A stretch of DNA of 11,072 nt from Geobacter sp. UBA6802 (lineage in GTDB: Bacteria > Desulfobacterota > Desulfuromonadia > Geobacterales > Pseudopelobacteraceae): assembly GCA_002452325.1 (NCBI GenBank), contig DKFG01000155.1, positions 4,504 to 15,575 on the forward strand. The letters run 5' to 3'. Below are positions 1 through 5,510 of this stretch, piece by piece (within the stretch, counting starts at the first letter, position 1; each line of letters starts with the position of its first letter). A program made the translations under genes and the position numbers. The notes beneath the pieces were generated by a model. It searched no databases. It was not told the DNA's origin and saw only the letters and a program-made list of their open reading frames with translations.

Positions 1-152
1 TGCTCGCCCATACACCAGCGGATGGCATCCACAATGTTAGACTTACCGCAGCCATTGGGACCAACCACACCGGTCACCCCCTGCTGGAAGTCAAGCACCG
101 ACTTGTCCGCAAAAGATTTAAAACCTGCTATTTCAATTCGTTTGATTTTCAT
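1..152 (-). CDS. smc: Chromosome segregation ATPase SMC, N-terminal fragment (cut by window edge)
   Basis: The minus strand from 152 downwards encodes about 50 residues beginning MKIKRIEIAGFKSFADKS and containing the Walker A/P-loop GPNGCGKSN followed by IVDAIRW and MGEQ. This is the classic head domain start of bacterial SMC, the ATPase core of the SMC-ScpAB condensin complex that compacts and segregates the chromosome. The rest of the gene lies beyond the left window edge. It is the only clearly chromosomal housekeeping gene here and is divergent from the integrase, so the left boundary of the element probably lies in the 128 bases between 153 and 280, or close by. The ATG complement at 150-152 is the natural start because the SMC family begins almost exactly at this motif. 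Confidence 0.95.
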   Translation of the reverse strand, partial: MKIKRIEIAGFKSFADKSVLDFQQGVTGVVGPNGCGKSNIVDAIRWCMGE

Positions 153-240
153 AGTATGATGGTGTTGCCTAACATATGATATTTACTTGAAAGCTGTTGC
201 ATAGCGTGTGCTCATTTGATATAGCTTATCTGTCACGTCT

Positions 241-273
241 GCCACTATATCGCCACTGTCATGCCACTACGGG
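241..273 (+). repeat. Three 11-bp-phased direct repeats just upstream of the integrase
   Basis: GCCACT occurs at 241-246, 252-257 and 263-268, exactly 11 bases apart, within a repeat of the form GCCACTRTNNN. One-helical-turn phasing puts all three on the same DNA face. Such arrays next to a phage integrase gene are often arm-type integrase sites or excisionase sites, and they can also autoregulate int. The functional assignment is inferred; the repeat and phasing are seen directly. The third copy almost touches the integrase Shine-Dalgarno at 271-276. Confidence 0.5.
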
Positions 274-280
274 GGAAGCT

Positions 281-1486
281 ATGCCAGCTATAAAGATCAC
301 TAAAGCAAACTTGAAAGAGATCACTAATCCTACCGCTGGACAGGTGGATTACTACGATACGGACTTGAAAGGTTTTGGTGTCCGCGCCACAAAGGAAGCA
401 CTGACTTTCTTTGTTCGGTCTCTGTTGGCTGGGACCACCAAGCGGCCCTTTATCCCTATCGGCGTATTTGGCCTGTATACCTGCGACCAGGCCCGTAAGG
501 TTGCGCTTGAGTACCTGCATGAACTGAGAGCAGGACGCAACCCACATCCTGCAAAGCAACCAAAGGTTGAGACAATAACCGTTGCAGACCTCCACCGTCA
601 ATATATGTCTACCAAGAAGACCTTGGCCCCAGCAACAATCCGGCAATATACCGCATGGATGGAGAACCACTTCAAGGACTGGTTGACACTACCTGCGGAC
701 ACTATCACCGGCAGCATGGTTCTGGAACGGCTGGAGCTGTTGGAAATCGCTAACGGAAAGTCACAGGCGATTAACGCTGTCAAGCTGCTCAGGAGTCTTT
801 TCCGGTTTGGGCTGGCCTTGCACCCTGGGGTGATCCATAGAAATCCTGTTGATGGCGTGCGTGAAGTACGTGAACGTGATTGGGCGAAGAAAAAGCGCCG
901 CACCACCTTCATCAAGCCAGAAGACCTGCCGGTATGGTTTAAGGCGGTTAATGCTTACGATAACCCCAAGGGGCGGGATTATCTGCTGATGTTGCTTTAT
1001 ACCGGTCTGAGACGTAACGAAGCGGCCCGCCTGAAGTGGTCCAACATTGATTTCAAGAGGAAGGCCTTCACCTTTACACCTGAAAAGAAACGGGGTGAAA
1101 AGCCGGAAGATGATCAAGTGACCATGCCGATGTCAGAACAGCTTTACAAGCTGCTGTTGAAACGTCGGGCAGCTGGGTATGAGAATGAGTATATCTTCCC
1201 TGGCAAGCACCCCTCGCCATTCTTGAGCAACCCTGACAACTACAAGCGGGACATCATCGCTGCAACCGGTGTTCAGTTCTGTTTCCATGACCTGCGACGT
1301 ACCTTCATCACTATTGCTGAAAGCCTGGACGTGCCGCACTACAGCTTGAAGGCACTATTGAATCACAGCATGGGTAATGATGTTACCGGTGGGTATATCC
1401 AGATCACTGCGGAGCGTTTGCGAGAGCCGATGCAGAAGATTGCGGACAGGATTAGTGATCTGACAACTGCAGTTCCCATCACTTAA
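281..1486 (+). CDS. int: Tyrosine recombinase / phage-type integrase with arm-binding domain
   Basis: A 401-residue tyrosine site-specific recombinase that would integrate and excise the element. Residues 1-95 match the N-terminal arm-DNA-binding domain (DUF4102 type) found in P4-like integrases, with DTDLKGFGVR and the IPIGVFGLYT..QARK segment. Residues 105-200 form the helical core-binding domain, and 215-400 the catalytic domain. The catalytic set is visible: R244 in TGLRRNEAARL, H336 and R339 in HDLRRTF, H362 in LNHS, and nucleophile Y372 in GGYIQ. The ATG at 281 is chosen because GGGGGA at 271-276 is a good ribosome site and the domain begins there; the in-frame ATG at 197 would add 28 non-family residues. 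The gene faces away from smc, and no tRNA gene is seen beside it, so the attachment site is unclear. Length is normal and all active-site residues are present, so it is probably functional. Confidence 0.95.
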   Translation: MPAIKITKANLKEITNPTAGQVDYYDTDLKGFGVRATKEALTFFVRSLLAGTTKRPFIPIGVFGLYTCDQARKVALEYLHELRAGRNPHPAKQPKVETITVADLHRQYMSTKKTLAPATIRQYTAWMENHFKDWLTLPADTITGSMVLERLELLEIANGKSQAINAVKLLRSLFRFGLALHPGVIHRNPVDGVREVRERDWAKKKRRTTFIKPEDLPVWFKAVNAYDNPKGRDYLLMLLYTGLRRNEAARLKWSNIDFKRKAFTFTPEKKRGEKPEDDQVTMPMSEQLYKLLLKRRAAGYENEYIFPGKHPSPFLSNPDNYKRDIIAATGVQFCFHDLRRTFITIAESLDVPHYSLKALLNHSMGNDVTGGYIQITAERLREPMQKIADRISDLTTAVPIT

Positions 1487-2076
1487 GACGTGGAAGAACG
1501 TCAGCGGGCTTGATAATGCTCCCCCCGCGCCCCAGATGATCAAGGCATCCCGCCTCGCATTTACCCGCATGCGGCCACGTGGTAGCCATAGCAAGCAGTT
1601 GCTGATTCCATCCAGAATGAACATCTAACCATAAAGCCAGTGCAGCGTATTCAGACTGATCGATCTTTGACTGTTGACTAAATGATGGGCTCTAGTTGAT
1701 GTGGCATACCAGATATGGTAGCGGGTCCTCCCTGAACTCTACTCCATGCGGGCAATTTTGACCCCGATGCGTGAGTCCATTTGAAAAAATGTGATGAGGT
1801 GAAAAATTGAATTTTCAGGGGCTTGCGGCCTGCATTGCTGTGTGGTGGGGTGATCGGCAGAGAGCACAGGGGCAGAGGTGGGGGCAGACGATGACATCTG
1901 TAATTCTGGCTGGTTGCGAGATTTGACCGTGATTGCGGTAAAAGATTGTGATTTTCCCGACGGGGCAGGCCTACGGGCTCAGATCGTCGTCAACAATTGA
2001 TTTCGAGGTTTTCCAGCCACAAGATCATGCTGTTTTTTGTGTGCGGTGTGTATTTATTATAGAAAGAGCAATTTTC
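1487..2076. other. Gene-poor stretch, no supported coding region
   Basis: About 590 bases between the integrase and hicA. I find no reading frame with a ribosome site and a protein-like composition, and no tRNA or obvious RNA gene. A 30-codon frame from 1536 lacks a ribosome site. Minor structures include CCACGTGG inside the GC-rich patch near 1575 and a near-palindrome TACCAGATATGGTA around 1708-1721. The purine-rich G runs near 1845-1890 look unlike the flanking genes. It may be decayed mobile DNA, but nothing can be identified. Confidence 0.5.
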
Positions 2077-2093
2077 TTGTGTATAATACACAA
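2077..2093 (+). promoter_or_regulatory. hicAB promoter -10 embedded in a 17-bp palindromic operator
   Basis: TTGTGTATAATACACAA is a palindrome with 8-bp arms around a central A. Its core is a perfect -10 hexamer TATAAT (2082-2087). No strong -35 is visible. The palindrome ends one base before the hicA ATG at 2095. It is well placed to be bound by the ribbon-helix-helix domain of HicB, giving the negative autoregulation usual for this family. A transcript starting about seven bases after the -10 would begin at or next to the ATG, so hicA would be leaderless. Confidence 0.75.
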
Positions 2094-2094
2094 C

Positions 2095-2274
2095 ATGAAC
2101 AGCCGCGAACTGATAAAGCAACTTGAGGGCGATGGATGGACGCTACGCAGTGTGAAGGGGTCACACCATGTTTTTGTTCACCCCGTTAAACCGGGACATA
2201 TCAGCGTACCTCACCCCAAAAAGGATATGGGAATAGGGATTGTACGCAAGTTACTGAAGCAGGCAGGGCTGTAA
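2095..2274 (+). CDS. hicA: HicA family toxin (mRNA interferase)
   Basis: A 59-residue protein with the HicA double-stranded-RNA-binding-like fold signature: MNSRELIKQLEGDGW, then the GSHH segment (residues 22-25) carrying the catalytic histidine H24, then HPVKPGHISVPHPKKDMGIGIVRKLLKQAGL. HicA toxins cleave mRNA (ribosome-independent) and cause growth arrest unless bound by HicB. The length is typical for the family. The ATG at 2095 is chosen because the family begins there; upstream codons in the same frame do not look like protein. There is no Shine-Dalgarno before it, and the -10 box is so close that translation is probably leaderless. hicB follows after 11 bases in the classical toxin-first order. 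All key residues are present. Confidence 0.95.
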   Translation: MNSRELIKQLEGDGWTLRSVKGSHHVFVHPVKPGHISVPHPKKDMGIGIVRKLLKQAGL

Positions 2275-2285
2275 AGGGGGAAACC

Positions 2286-2714
2286 ATGAAATACCCGATA
2301 GTGATAGAACCAGGCAGTGAGACCACCGCCTTTGGCGTAGAGGCACCTGATCTTCCCGGCTGTTTTTCTGCCGGTGATACGCTGGATGAAGCGATAGAGA
2401 ACAGCAAAGAGGCCATCGCCTTGTGGATTGAAACCGTACTTGATGACGGTGGAACCATACCAGAGCCCAAGGGGGTTGCAGACTATGCAAAGGATCCTGA
2501 TTATGCTGGATGGATCTGGGCGGTGGTTGAGGTTGACAGTACATTGCTTGATGACACCTCAGAACGGGTGAATATCAGCATGCCCAAGCGTATTTTAAGC
2601 AGGATAGACCGCTATGCTTCTGCAAGAGGTGAAACCCGCAGCCGGTTTTTGGTAAACGCTGCCATGGATAGGATCATGCACGCGGGAGCGGATGTTCCTT
2701 CAGGTAGGTTTTAA
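2286..2714 (+). CDS. hicB: HicB family antitoxin with C-terminal ribbon-helix-helix
   Basis: 142 residues. Residues 1-70 form the degraded RNase-H-like HicB domain (MKYPIVIEPG..TAFGVEAPDLPGCFSAGDT, then DEAIENSKEAIALWIE) that wraps the toxin. Residues 93-131 (RVNISMPKRILSRIDRYA...TRSRFLVNAAMDRI) form a ribbon-helix-helix DNA-binding domain that would bind the palindrome at 2077-2093. The start has a strong GGGGG ribosome site at 2276-2280, in contrast to the leaderless-looking hicA; this would favour antitoxin over toxin synthesis from the shared mRNA. The last 41 bases overlap the 3' end of the opposing brnA gene, so the two antitoxins share DNA tail to tail. Family membership is clear; autoregulation is inferred from the domain and operator. 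Confidence 0.95.
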   Translation: MKYPIVIEPGSETTAFGVEAPDLPGCFSAGDTLDEAIENSKEAIALWIETVLDDGGTIPEPKGVADYAKDPDYAGWIWAVVEVDSTLLDDTSERVNISMPKRILSRIDRYASARGETRSRFLVNAAMDRIMHAGADVPSGRF

Positions 2715-3009
2715 GGGCCTCATTCATTCTGGTCTGCCACCCCTTACCGGTTGCCTTGAACGCCTCAAACACCGCAATATCAAACCGTACCGTCTTCTGC
2801 ACCTTGGTTCCGCTGCCCAGCACCCGGCCTCGCTTTAATGCTGCTACATGCTCCCGTAAAACAGCCGACATATCCGGGCTATCTTCGTCAACAGCAGGTT
2901 CAATACCGGCGTCATAGTTACGCTTTACCCGCTTCCAGTCACTTTTTGATTCGCCACTGGCGCGCATCGCCTTCAGTTCTTCACTGGTATGGCTAACGAT
3001 CTGTCCCAT
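2674..3009 (-). CDS. brnA: BrnA family antitoxin
   Basis: 111 residues. The C-terminal part (about residues 68-105: VQKTVRFDIAVFEAFKATG followed by KGWQTRMNEALKTYL) is the hallmark BrnA ribbon-helix-helix segment with the GKGWQTRMNE signature. The N-terminal part (SHTSEELKAMRASGESKSDW) is the usual toxin-contact region. BrnA neutralises BrnT and represses the operon. The start at 3009 is chosen for the AGGAAGG ribosome site about seven bases upstream and for family length; a longer frame exists but only re-reads the brnT region. It overlaps the brnT 3' end by 17 bases, consistent with translational coupling, and its own 3' end overlaps hicB. Confidence 0.93.
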   Translation of the reverse strand: MGQIVSHTSEELKAMRASGESKSDWKRVKRNYDAGIEPAVDEDSPDMSAVLREHVAALKRGRVLGSGTKVQKTVRFDIAVFEAFKATGKGWQTRMNEALKTYLKEHPLPRA

Positions 3010-3268
3010 AATAGGCCTTCCTTTCCTTGCGACTGGCATAGCGGAACGAAATAAAGCGTACCGCATCATTCCGCCTGGTGTACACACAGGTAAGCACGGC
3101 AAGTATGCCGTCAATCTCTGCAAAATCCTGCCACCGCTCTTCATGGGTTGTTTTGCAGGGAACCGTCAGCTTTTGCTGATGCTCGTAGACCAGATCGGCA
3201 TCAGCAAGGTCAAGCCCGTGCTTTTCAAGATTTGTCAGTCTTTTATCTTTGTCCCACTCGTAACGCAT
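2993..3268 (-). CDS. brnT: BrnT family toxin (RelE-like ribonuclease)
   Basis: A 91-residue protein with the BrnT pattern: YEWDKDKRLTNLEKHGLDLADADLVYE at the start (the EWD...N..KHG motif), a central ERWQDFAEIDGILAVLTCVYTRR, then VRFISFRYASRKERKAYY at the end. BrnT is a RelE-fold ribonuclease that shuts down translation when unopposed by BrnA. The order toxin-antitoxin with a short overlap is the normal brnTA architecture. No Shine-Dalgarno precedes the ATG, and a near-consensus promoter ends only five bases before it, so the mRNA is probably leaderless. It points toward hicAB, so the two modules converge. Confidence 0.95.
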   Translation of the reverse strand: MRYEWDKDKRLTNLEKHGLDLADADLVYEHQQKLTVPCKTTHEERWQDFAEIDGILAVLTCVYTRRNDAVRFISFRYASRKERKAYYGTDR

Positions 3269-3273
3269 GATTA

Positions 3274-3302
3274 TTTATAACTACAAAATAGCAGAAAGTC
3301 AA
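3274..3302 (-). promoter_or_regulatory. brnTA promoter, near-consensus sigma70
   Basis: On the minus strand: -35 TTGACT (3297-3302), exactly 17 bases, then -10 TATAAA (3274-3279). The expected start of transcription is at about 3267-3268, which is the A of the brnT ATG (3268). TTATTTATAA (3271-3280), overlapping the -10, has symmetric TTAT/ATAA arms and is a plausible BrnA operator. Confidence 0.75.
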
Positions 3303-3356
3303 TGCAGACTGCTGACATCCCCCCACTCAACCACCAAAAACACCAACAATATCAAG

Positions 3357-3475
3357 GTGTAACCAGAGTAACACCCTGTAACGTATCAAAGTTACGGGTT
3401 TTCGTTAATAATATCAATGGTGTAACGAAGTAACCACCGTAACAGCCCAAACCAATACAAGGGGGAAAATAAAAT
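3357..3475 (+). repeat. Left iteron array, putative replication origin half (inverted copy of 5346-5464)
   Basis: GTAAC occurs at 3359, 3368, 3378, 3422, 3430 and 3439, with start-to-start steps of 9, 10, 44, 8 and 9. One opposite-facing copy (GTTAC) lies at 3391. An AT-rich core TTAATAATATC sits in the 44-base gap. The array is followed by CCAATACAAGGGGGAAAA. The whole stretch is present again, inverted, at 5346-5464 with the same spacing. Iterons around an AT-rich stretch beside a helicase gene are the pattern of plasmid/P4-like origins. Origin function is inferred. The rest of the 325-base gap between brnT and the repressor gene holds only this array, a G-rich GGTGATG-like patch at 3483-3530 and the hairpin at 3541. 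Confidence 0.7.
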
Positions 3476-3540
3476 CAAAAACGGTTGATGTAGGGTGATG
3501 AGGTGGGCGGGTGATGGCTGGTGGTGGTTTATGATGTACG

Positions 3541-3567
3541 GGTGAAGTGAGAAAACCTCACTTCACC
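3541..3567. other. Perfect 11-bp hairpin downstream of the repressor gene
   Basis: GGTGAAGTGAG (3541-3551) pairs perfectly with CTCACTTCACC (3557-3567) across a 5-base loop. It lies 27 bases beyond the repressor stop codon on the minus strand. It could end or stabilise the repressor mRNA, but no U-run follows, so it is not a canonical intrinsic terminator. A DNA-binding palindrome is the alternative. Confidence 0.5.
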
Positions 3568-3593
3568 GGGGCTGCAGTTGGGGGGATGATTAC

Positions 3594-4169
3594 CTACCTT
3601 CGCGGCGCATTCCGAAGTGCTTCTACCTTGTCTGTTTCCCATTTGTTTGTTTTTATCCTTGGATTGCTTGGCTTTTCTATTATGCGCTTTGTTTCATCAA
3701 AAGCCCTTTGCACAGCTTCAATGGCAGGTTCTGAACCATCAAACCTATAAGCCATCTTAGAAAAAAGTATCCCTATTGCAATCAGCTCTTGCGGCGGTAT
3801 TACAATGTCAGGCTGATCTTCTACAGAAAAAAATATCCTATCAATTGAACCCGCAAAACCTTCAATCATCCGTACCCCATCATCAATAGAGTAATCGGAT
3901 GTCTTAGAAAGAATATCTCCTTCCCCTGTTTCCACCCATGTCTTGTTGATCCCAAATCCAGAACACACAGCATGTATGAACCTTGCTGTTAATTCGGCAT
4001 GCCCAGATAGGATTCTCGCAACCATACCAAGCGAATATCCGGTCTGCTCGGCCACAAGAGGATTCCTCCCCCTTTTAGGGATATTAGCAGTGTCTAGCCC
4101 CTCCCTCAGTCTCTTAAGAGAATCAGAATATCTTTGCGGGAGAATTTGCGGGGGGAGTGTCTTAGCCAT
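3594..4169 (-). CDS. Phage CI-like helix-turn-helix repressor, no protease domain
   Basis: 191 residues. Residues 13-86 form a helix-turn-helix domain of the phage CI N-terminal type: NPLVAEQTGYSLGMVARILSG (36-56), then AELTARFIHAVCSGFGINKTWVETGEGDI, where the closing NxxWxxTGEG motif is a hallmark of CI/phage-regulator N-termini. The remaining 100 residues are acidic and helical (SDYSIDDGVRMIEGFAG...; RAFDETKRIIEK) with a basic tail. I see no LexA/S24 peptidase signature, so induction would not be by RecA-stimulated self-cleavage. The start at 4169 gives the family start; GGAG at 4181-4184 is 11 bases away, so a TTG at 4175 (5-base spacing) is possible. It is divergent from the alpA-like gene, with twin operators between. 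Role inferred: master repressor keeping the element silent. Confidence 0.8.
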   Translation of the reverse strand: MAKTLPPQILPQRYSDSLKRLREGLDTANIPKRGRNPLVAEQTGYSLGMVARILSGHAELTARFIHAVCSGFGINKTWVETGEGDILSKTSDYSIDDGVRMIEGFAGSIDRIFFSVEDQPDIVIPPQELIAIGILFSKMAYRFDGSEPAIEAVQRAFDETKRIIEKPSNPRIKTNKWETDKVEALRNAPRR

Positions 4170-4204
4170 ATTCAATATTTCTCCAACACACATAAGAATA
4201 CTTA

Positions 4205-4234
4205 TTGACAAACTTTCAAAATGTAAGTTATCTT
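4205..4234 (+). promoter_or_regulatory. Rightward regulated promoter for the alpA-like operon
   Basis: TTGACA at 4205-4210 (perfect -35), an 18-base spacer, and TATCTT at 4229-4234 (four of six to -10). Operator 1 (4212-4228) fills the spacer and operator 2 starts just after the expected transcript start (about 4241), so repressor binding would block it. A second weaker box, TAATAC at 4292-4297, could serve a further promoter nearer the gene. Confidence 0.6.
4212..4228. promoter_or_regulatory. Operator 1, 17-bp imperfect palindrome
   Basis: ACTTTCAAAATGTAAGT matches its own reverse complement at 13 of 17 positions (ACTT...AAGT arms). Its bases 4214-4229 recur as an exact inverted copy at 4241-4256. 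It lies inside the spacer of the rightward promoter. Lambda-type CI operators are also 17 bp, so the CI-like repressor encoded next to it is the natural ligand. Confidence 0.7.
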
Positions 4235-4241
4235 TTTTAAA

Positions 4242-4258
4242 ACTTACATTTTGAAACT
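4242..4258. promoter_or_regulatory. Operator 2, 17-bp imperfect palindrome, inverted copy of operator 1
   Basis: ACTTACATTTTGAAACT is the reverse complement of operator 1 over 16 consecutive bases. The centres at 4220 and 4250 are 30 bp apart, close to three helical turns, so two repressor dimers would sit on the same DNA face and could cooperate. A weaker related palindrome TGTAAATAATTACA at 4276-4289 may be a third site. Confidence 0.7.
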
Positions 4259-4336
4259 GTTTGCAATTGTTTGCGTGTAAATAATTACAAATAATACACC
4301 GCCGTACTAATGCCGTCAACGAAAGGAGCCCACCCC

Positions 4337-4597
4337 ATGCCCAAGCACAAGAACCTTGCCCCCATGTTGCAGTCAGAACCGATCCCCGGTGACCGCCTGC
4401 TGACCGTCCAGGAGACATCAACGCTTACCAGCCTTGCTGTCTCTACTCTCAACCGTGCCAGAGTCTACGGCACCAGCAACGCCCCAAGTTTTTGCAAGAT
4501 AGGAAAAAGCGTTAGATATCGAGAATCTACGGTGCAAGCCTGGATTGCCAGCCAAACCGAGTATCAGCACACCACCCAGCAGCAGCACGCCGCTTAG
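4337..4597 (+). CDS. AlpA/excisionase-family HTH regulator
   Basis: 86 residues. The core (about 20-73) reads RLLTVQETSTLTSLAVSTLNR, then SNAPSFCKIGKSVRYRESTVQAWI. This is the winged MerR-like HTH_17 fold shared by AlpA regulators and phage excisionases, with the typical FxKIGxSVRY(R/K)...V..WI wing. The tail is Gln/His-rich. The ATG at 4337 is preferred over 4310 because AAAGGAG at 4322-4328 is well spaced. It is the first gene of the rightward operon controlled by the twin operators. In P4-like elements such a protein activates integrase/excision functions or acts as Xis; which applies here cannot be decided from sequence. Confidence 0.85.
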   Translation: MPKHKNLAPMLQSEPIPGDRLLTVQETSTLTSLAVSTLNRARVYGTSNAPSFCKIGKSVRYRESTVQAWIASQTEYQHTTQQQHAA

Positions 4598-4618
4598 GGC
4601 GGCAGAAAGGGAACAACC

Positions 4619-4801
4619 ATGCACCCAACCACCACCAATAACCTTGAGGCCGTAACTATGCCGTCTGTCGATGGCTGTCTTGTACTGGATGAACTCAGCA
4701 CGATTTCGCCAGCAGCTGCTGCAACTGTTGCCTACAGCCTCATGACCGGCACAGGCCGCCGCCGCAACCAAGAAATGAAGCGTTTAGGAGTGACCCAATG
4801 A
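4619..4801 (+). CDS. Small protein of unknown function
   Basis: 60 residues (starts MHPTTTNNLEAVTMPSVDG; ends MKRLGVTQ). It has a good ribosome site AAAGGGA at 4606-4612 and follows the alpA-like stop by 21 bases. Its stop overlaps the next start in an ATGA, so it is translationally coupled to the following gene, which supports it being real. The middle (VLDELSTISPAAAATVAYSLMTG) is mildly hydrophobic and probably helical. No known family recognised. An internal ATG at 4658 is a possible alternative start. Confidence 0.7.
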   Translation: MHPTTTNNLEAVTMPSVDGCLVLDELSTISPAAAATVAYSLMTGTGRRRNQEMKRLGVTQ

Positions 4802-5337
4802 GCACATCAGACACCCACACCCACACGATGCCGGACGTCTCCATGAAGCTGGAGCATATCCGCCACTACCTGGCGCTGGCGGATGTACAGCATGGGCAGC
4901 TGCATGGCCTCGCCCACGATGAGGAAAGCGTTGATATTTCCGACCGGCTTGGCTGGCTGCTGGCTGATGTTTTTAACATGCTGGTGGAAGTGCAGAACAC
5001 CCTTTACCCAGATGGCAGAACAGCCACTGCCCACACTACAGGTCAAATTTCAGCATCCCATGAAGCCCGTATGCAACAGCTGGTTGATGATGTTGCCAAT
5101 GTCTCTAAGCCAGAACCAATTTATTTCGGGACTCTGGATCTTAACAAGTTGATCCCGGATATCTCTTTAAACCTGTCTCACCTCAGGGCACTGCTTTCAT
5201 CAGCCTATCAGCAGATCGAAAAAGCACACACCCCCCAGCAGCAGGTAAACGCTGCCTGTTGGTTGATTAGAGATGCCCTGAAAGAACTGTCAGCTATCGA
5301 AGAGACATACTATGGCGAACCAGATACCTCTGAGTAA
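4798..5337 (+). CDS. Unknown protein with two internal helical repeats
   Basis: 179 residues, no known family recognised. Ribosome site GGAG at 4787-4790. The protein is an internal duplication: residues 13-70 (DVSMKLEHIRHYLALA ... DRLGWLLADVFNML ... LY) align with 121-171 (DISLNLSHLRALLSSA ... NAACWLIRDALKEL ... YY). Each half is predicted to be a helical hairpin joined by a linker (about 74-120). The same 15-residue core pattern recurs twice in the protein encoded at 7772-8290. The gene ends just before the right iteron array, and its position in the control operon suggests a regulatory, structural or adaptor role, but no function can be named. The N-terminus is His/Thr-rich (HTHTHT). Confidence 0.8.
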   Translation: MSTSDTHTHTMPDVSMKLEHIRHYLALADVQHGQLHGLAHDEESVDISDRLGWLLADVFNMLVEVQNTLYPDGRTATAHTTGQISASHEARMQQLVDDVANVSKPEPIYFGTLDLNKLIPDISLNLSHLRALLSSAYQQIEKAHTPQQQVNAACWLIRDALKELSAIEETYYGEPDTSE

Positions 5338-5345
5338 CGGTTTTA

Positions 5346-5464
5346 AGTTTCTTTTTCCCCCTATATTGGTTGGGGGGGTTACGGTGGTTACTCCGTTACA
5401 TGGCCGATATTATTAAAGAAAACAGGTAATTTTGCCAAGTTACAGGCTGTTACTCAAGTTACAG
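5346..5464 (-). repeat. Right iteron array, inverted copy of 3357-3475, putative replication origin half
   Basis: GTTAC occurs at 5378, 5387, 5395, 5439, 5449 and 5458 (steps 9, 8, 44, 10, 9), the exact mirror image of the left array: paired coordinates always sum to 8821. Read on the minus strand, shared blocks include GAGTAACA, TTAATAATATC, AGTAACCACCGTAAC, AACCAATA and GGGGGAAAA. The array lies directly upstream of the DUF927 helicase gene and is its most likely binding target. The remaining leader (5465-5578) has an isolated TTGACA at 5483-5488 with no clear -10, and the hairpin at 5511-5544. Confidence 0.7.
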
Positions 5465-5510
5465 ACTGAAATCATTGAGGTTTTGACAACATCAGCACAC
5501 AGAAACGACT

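Noticed and set aside
197..280. Upstream extension of the integrase from ATG 197
   Set aside because: The 28 extra residues are Cys/His-rich, not family-like, and lack a ribosome site; GGGGGA before ATG 281 fits better.
153..280. tRNA-type attachment site next to the integrase
   Set aside because: No cloverleaf-forming sequence or CCA-ending fragment was found; the insertion seems to be beside smc and the core site cannot be located.
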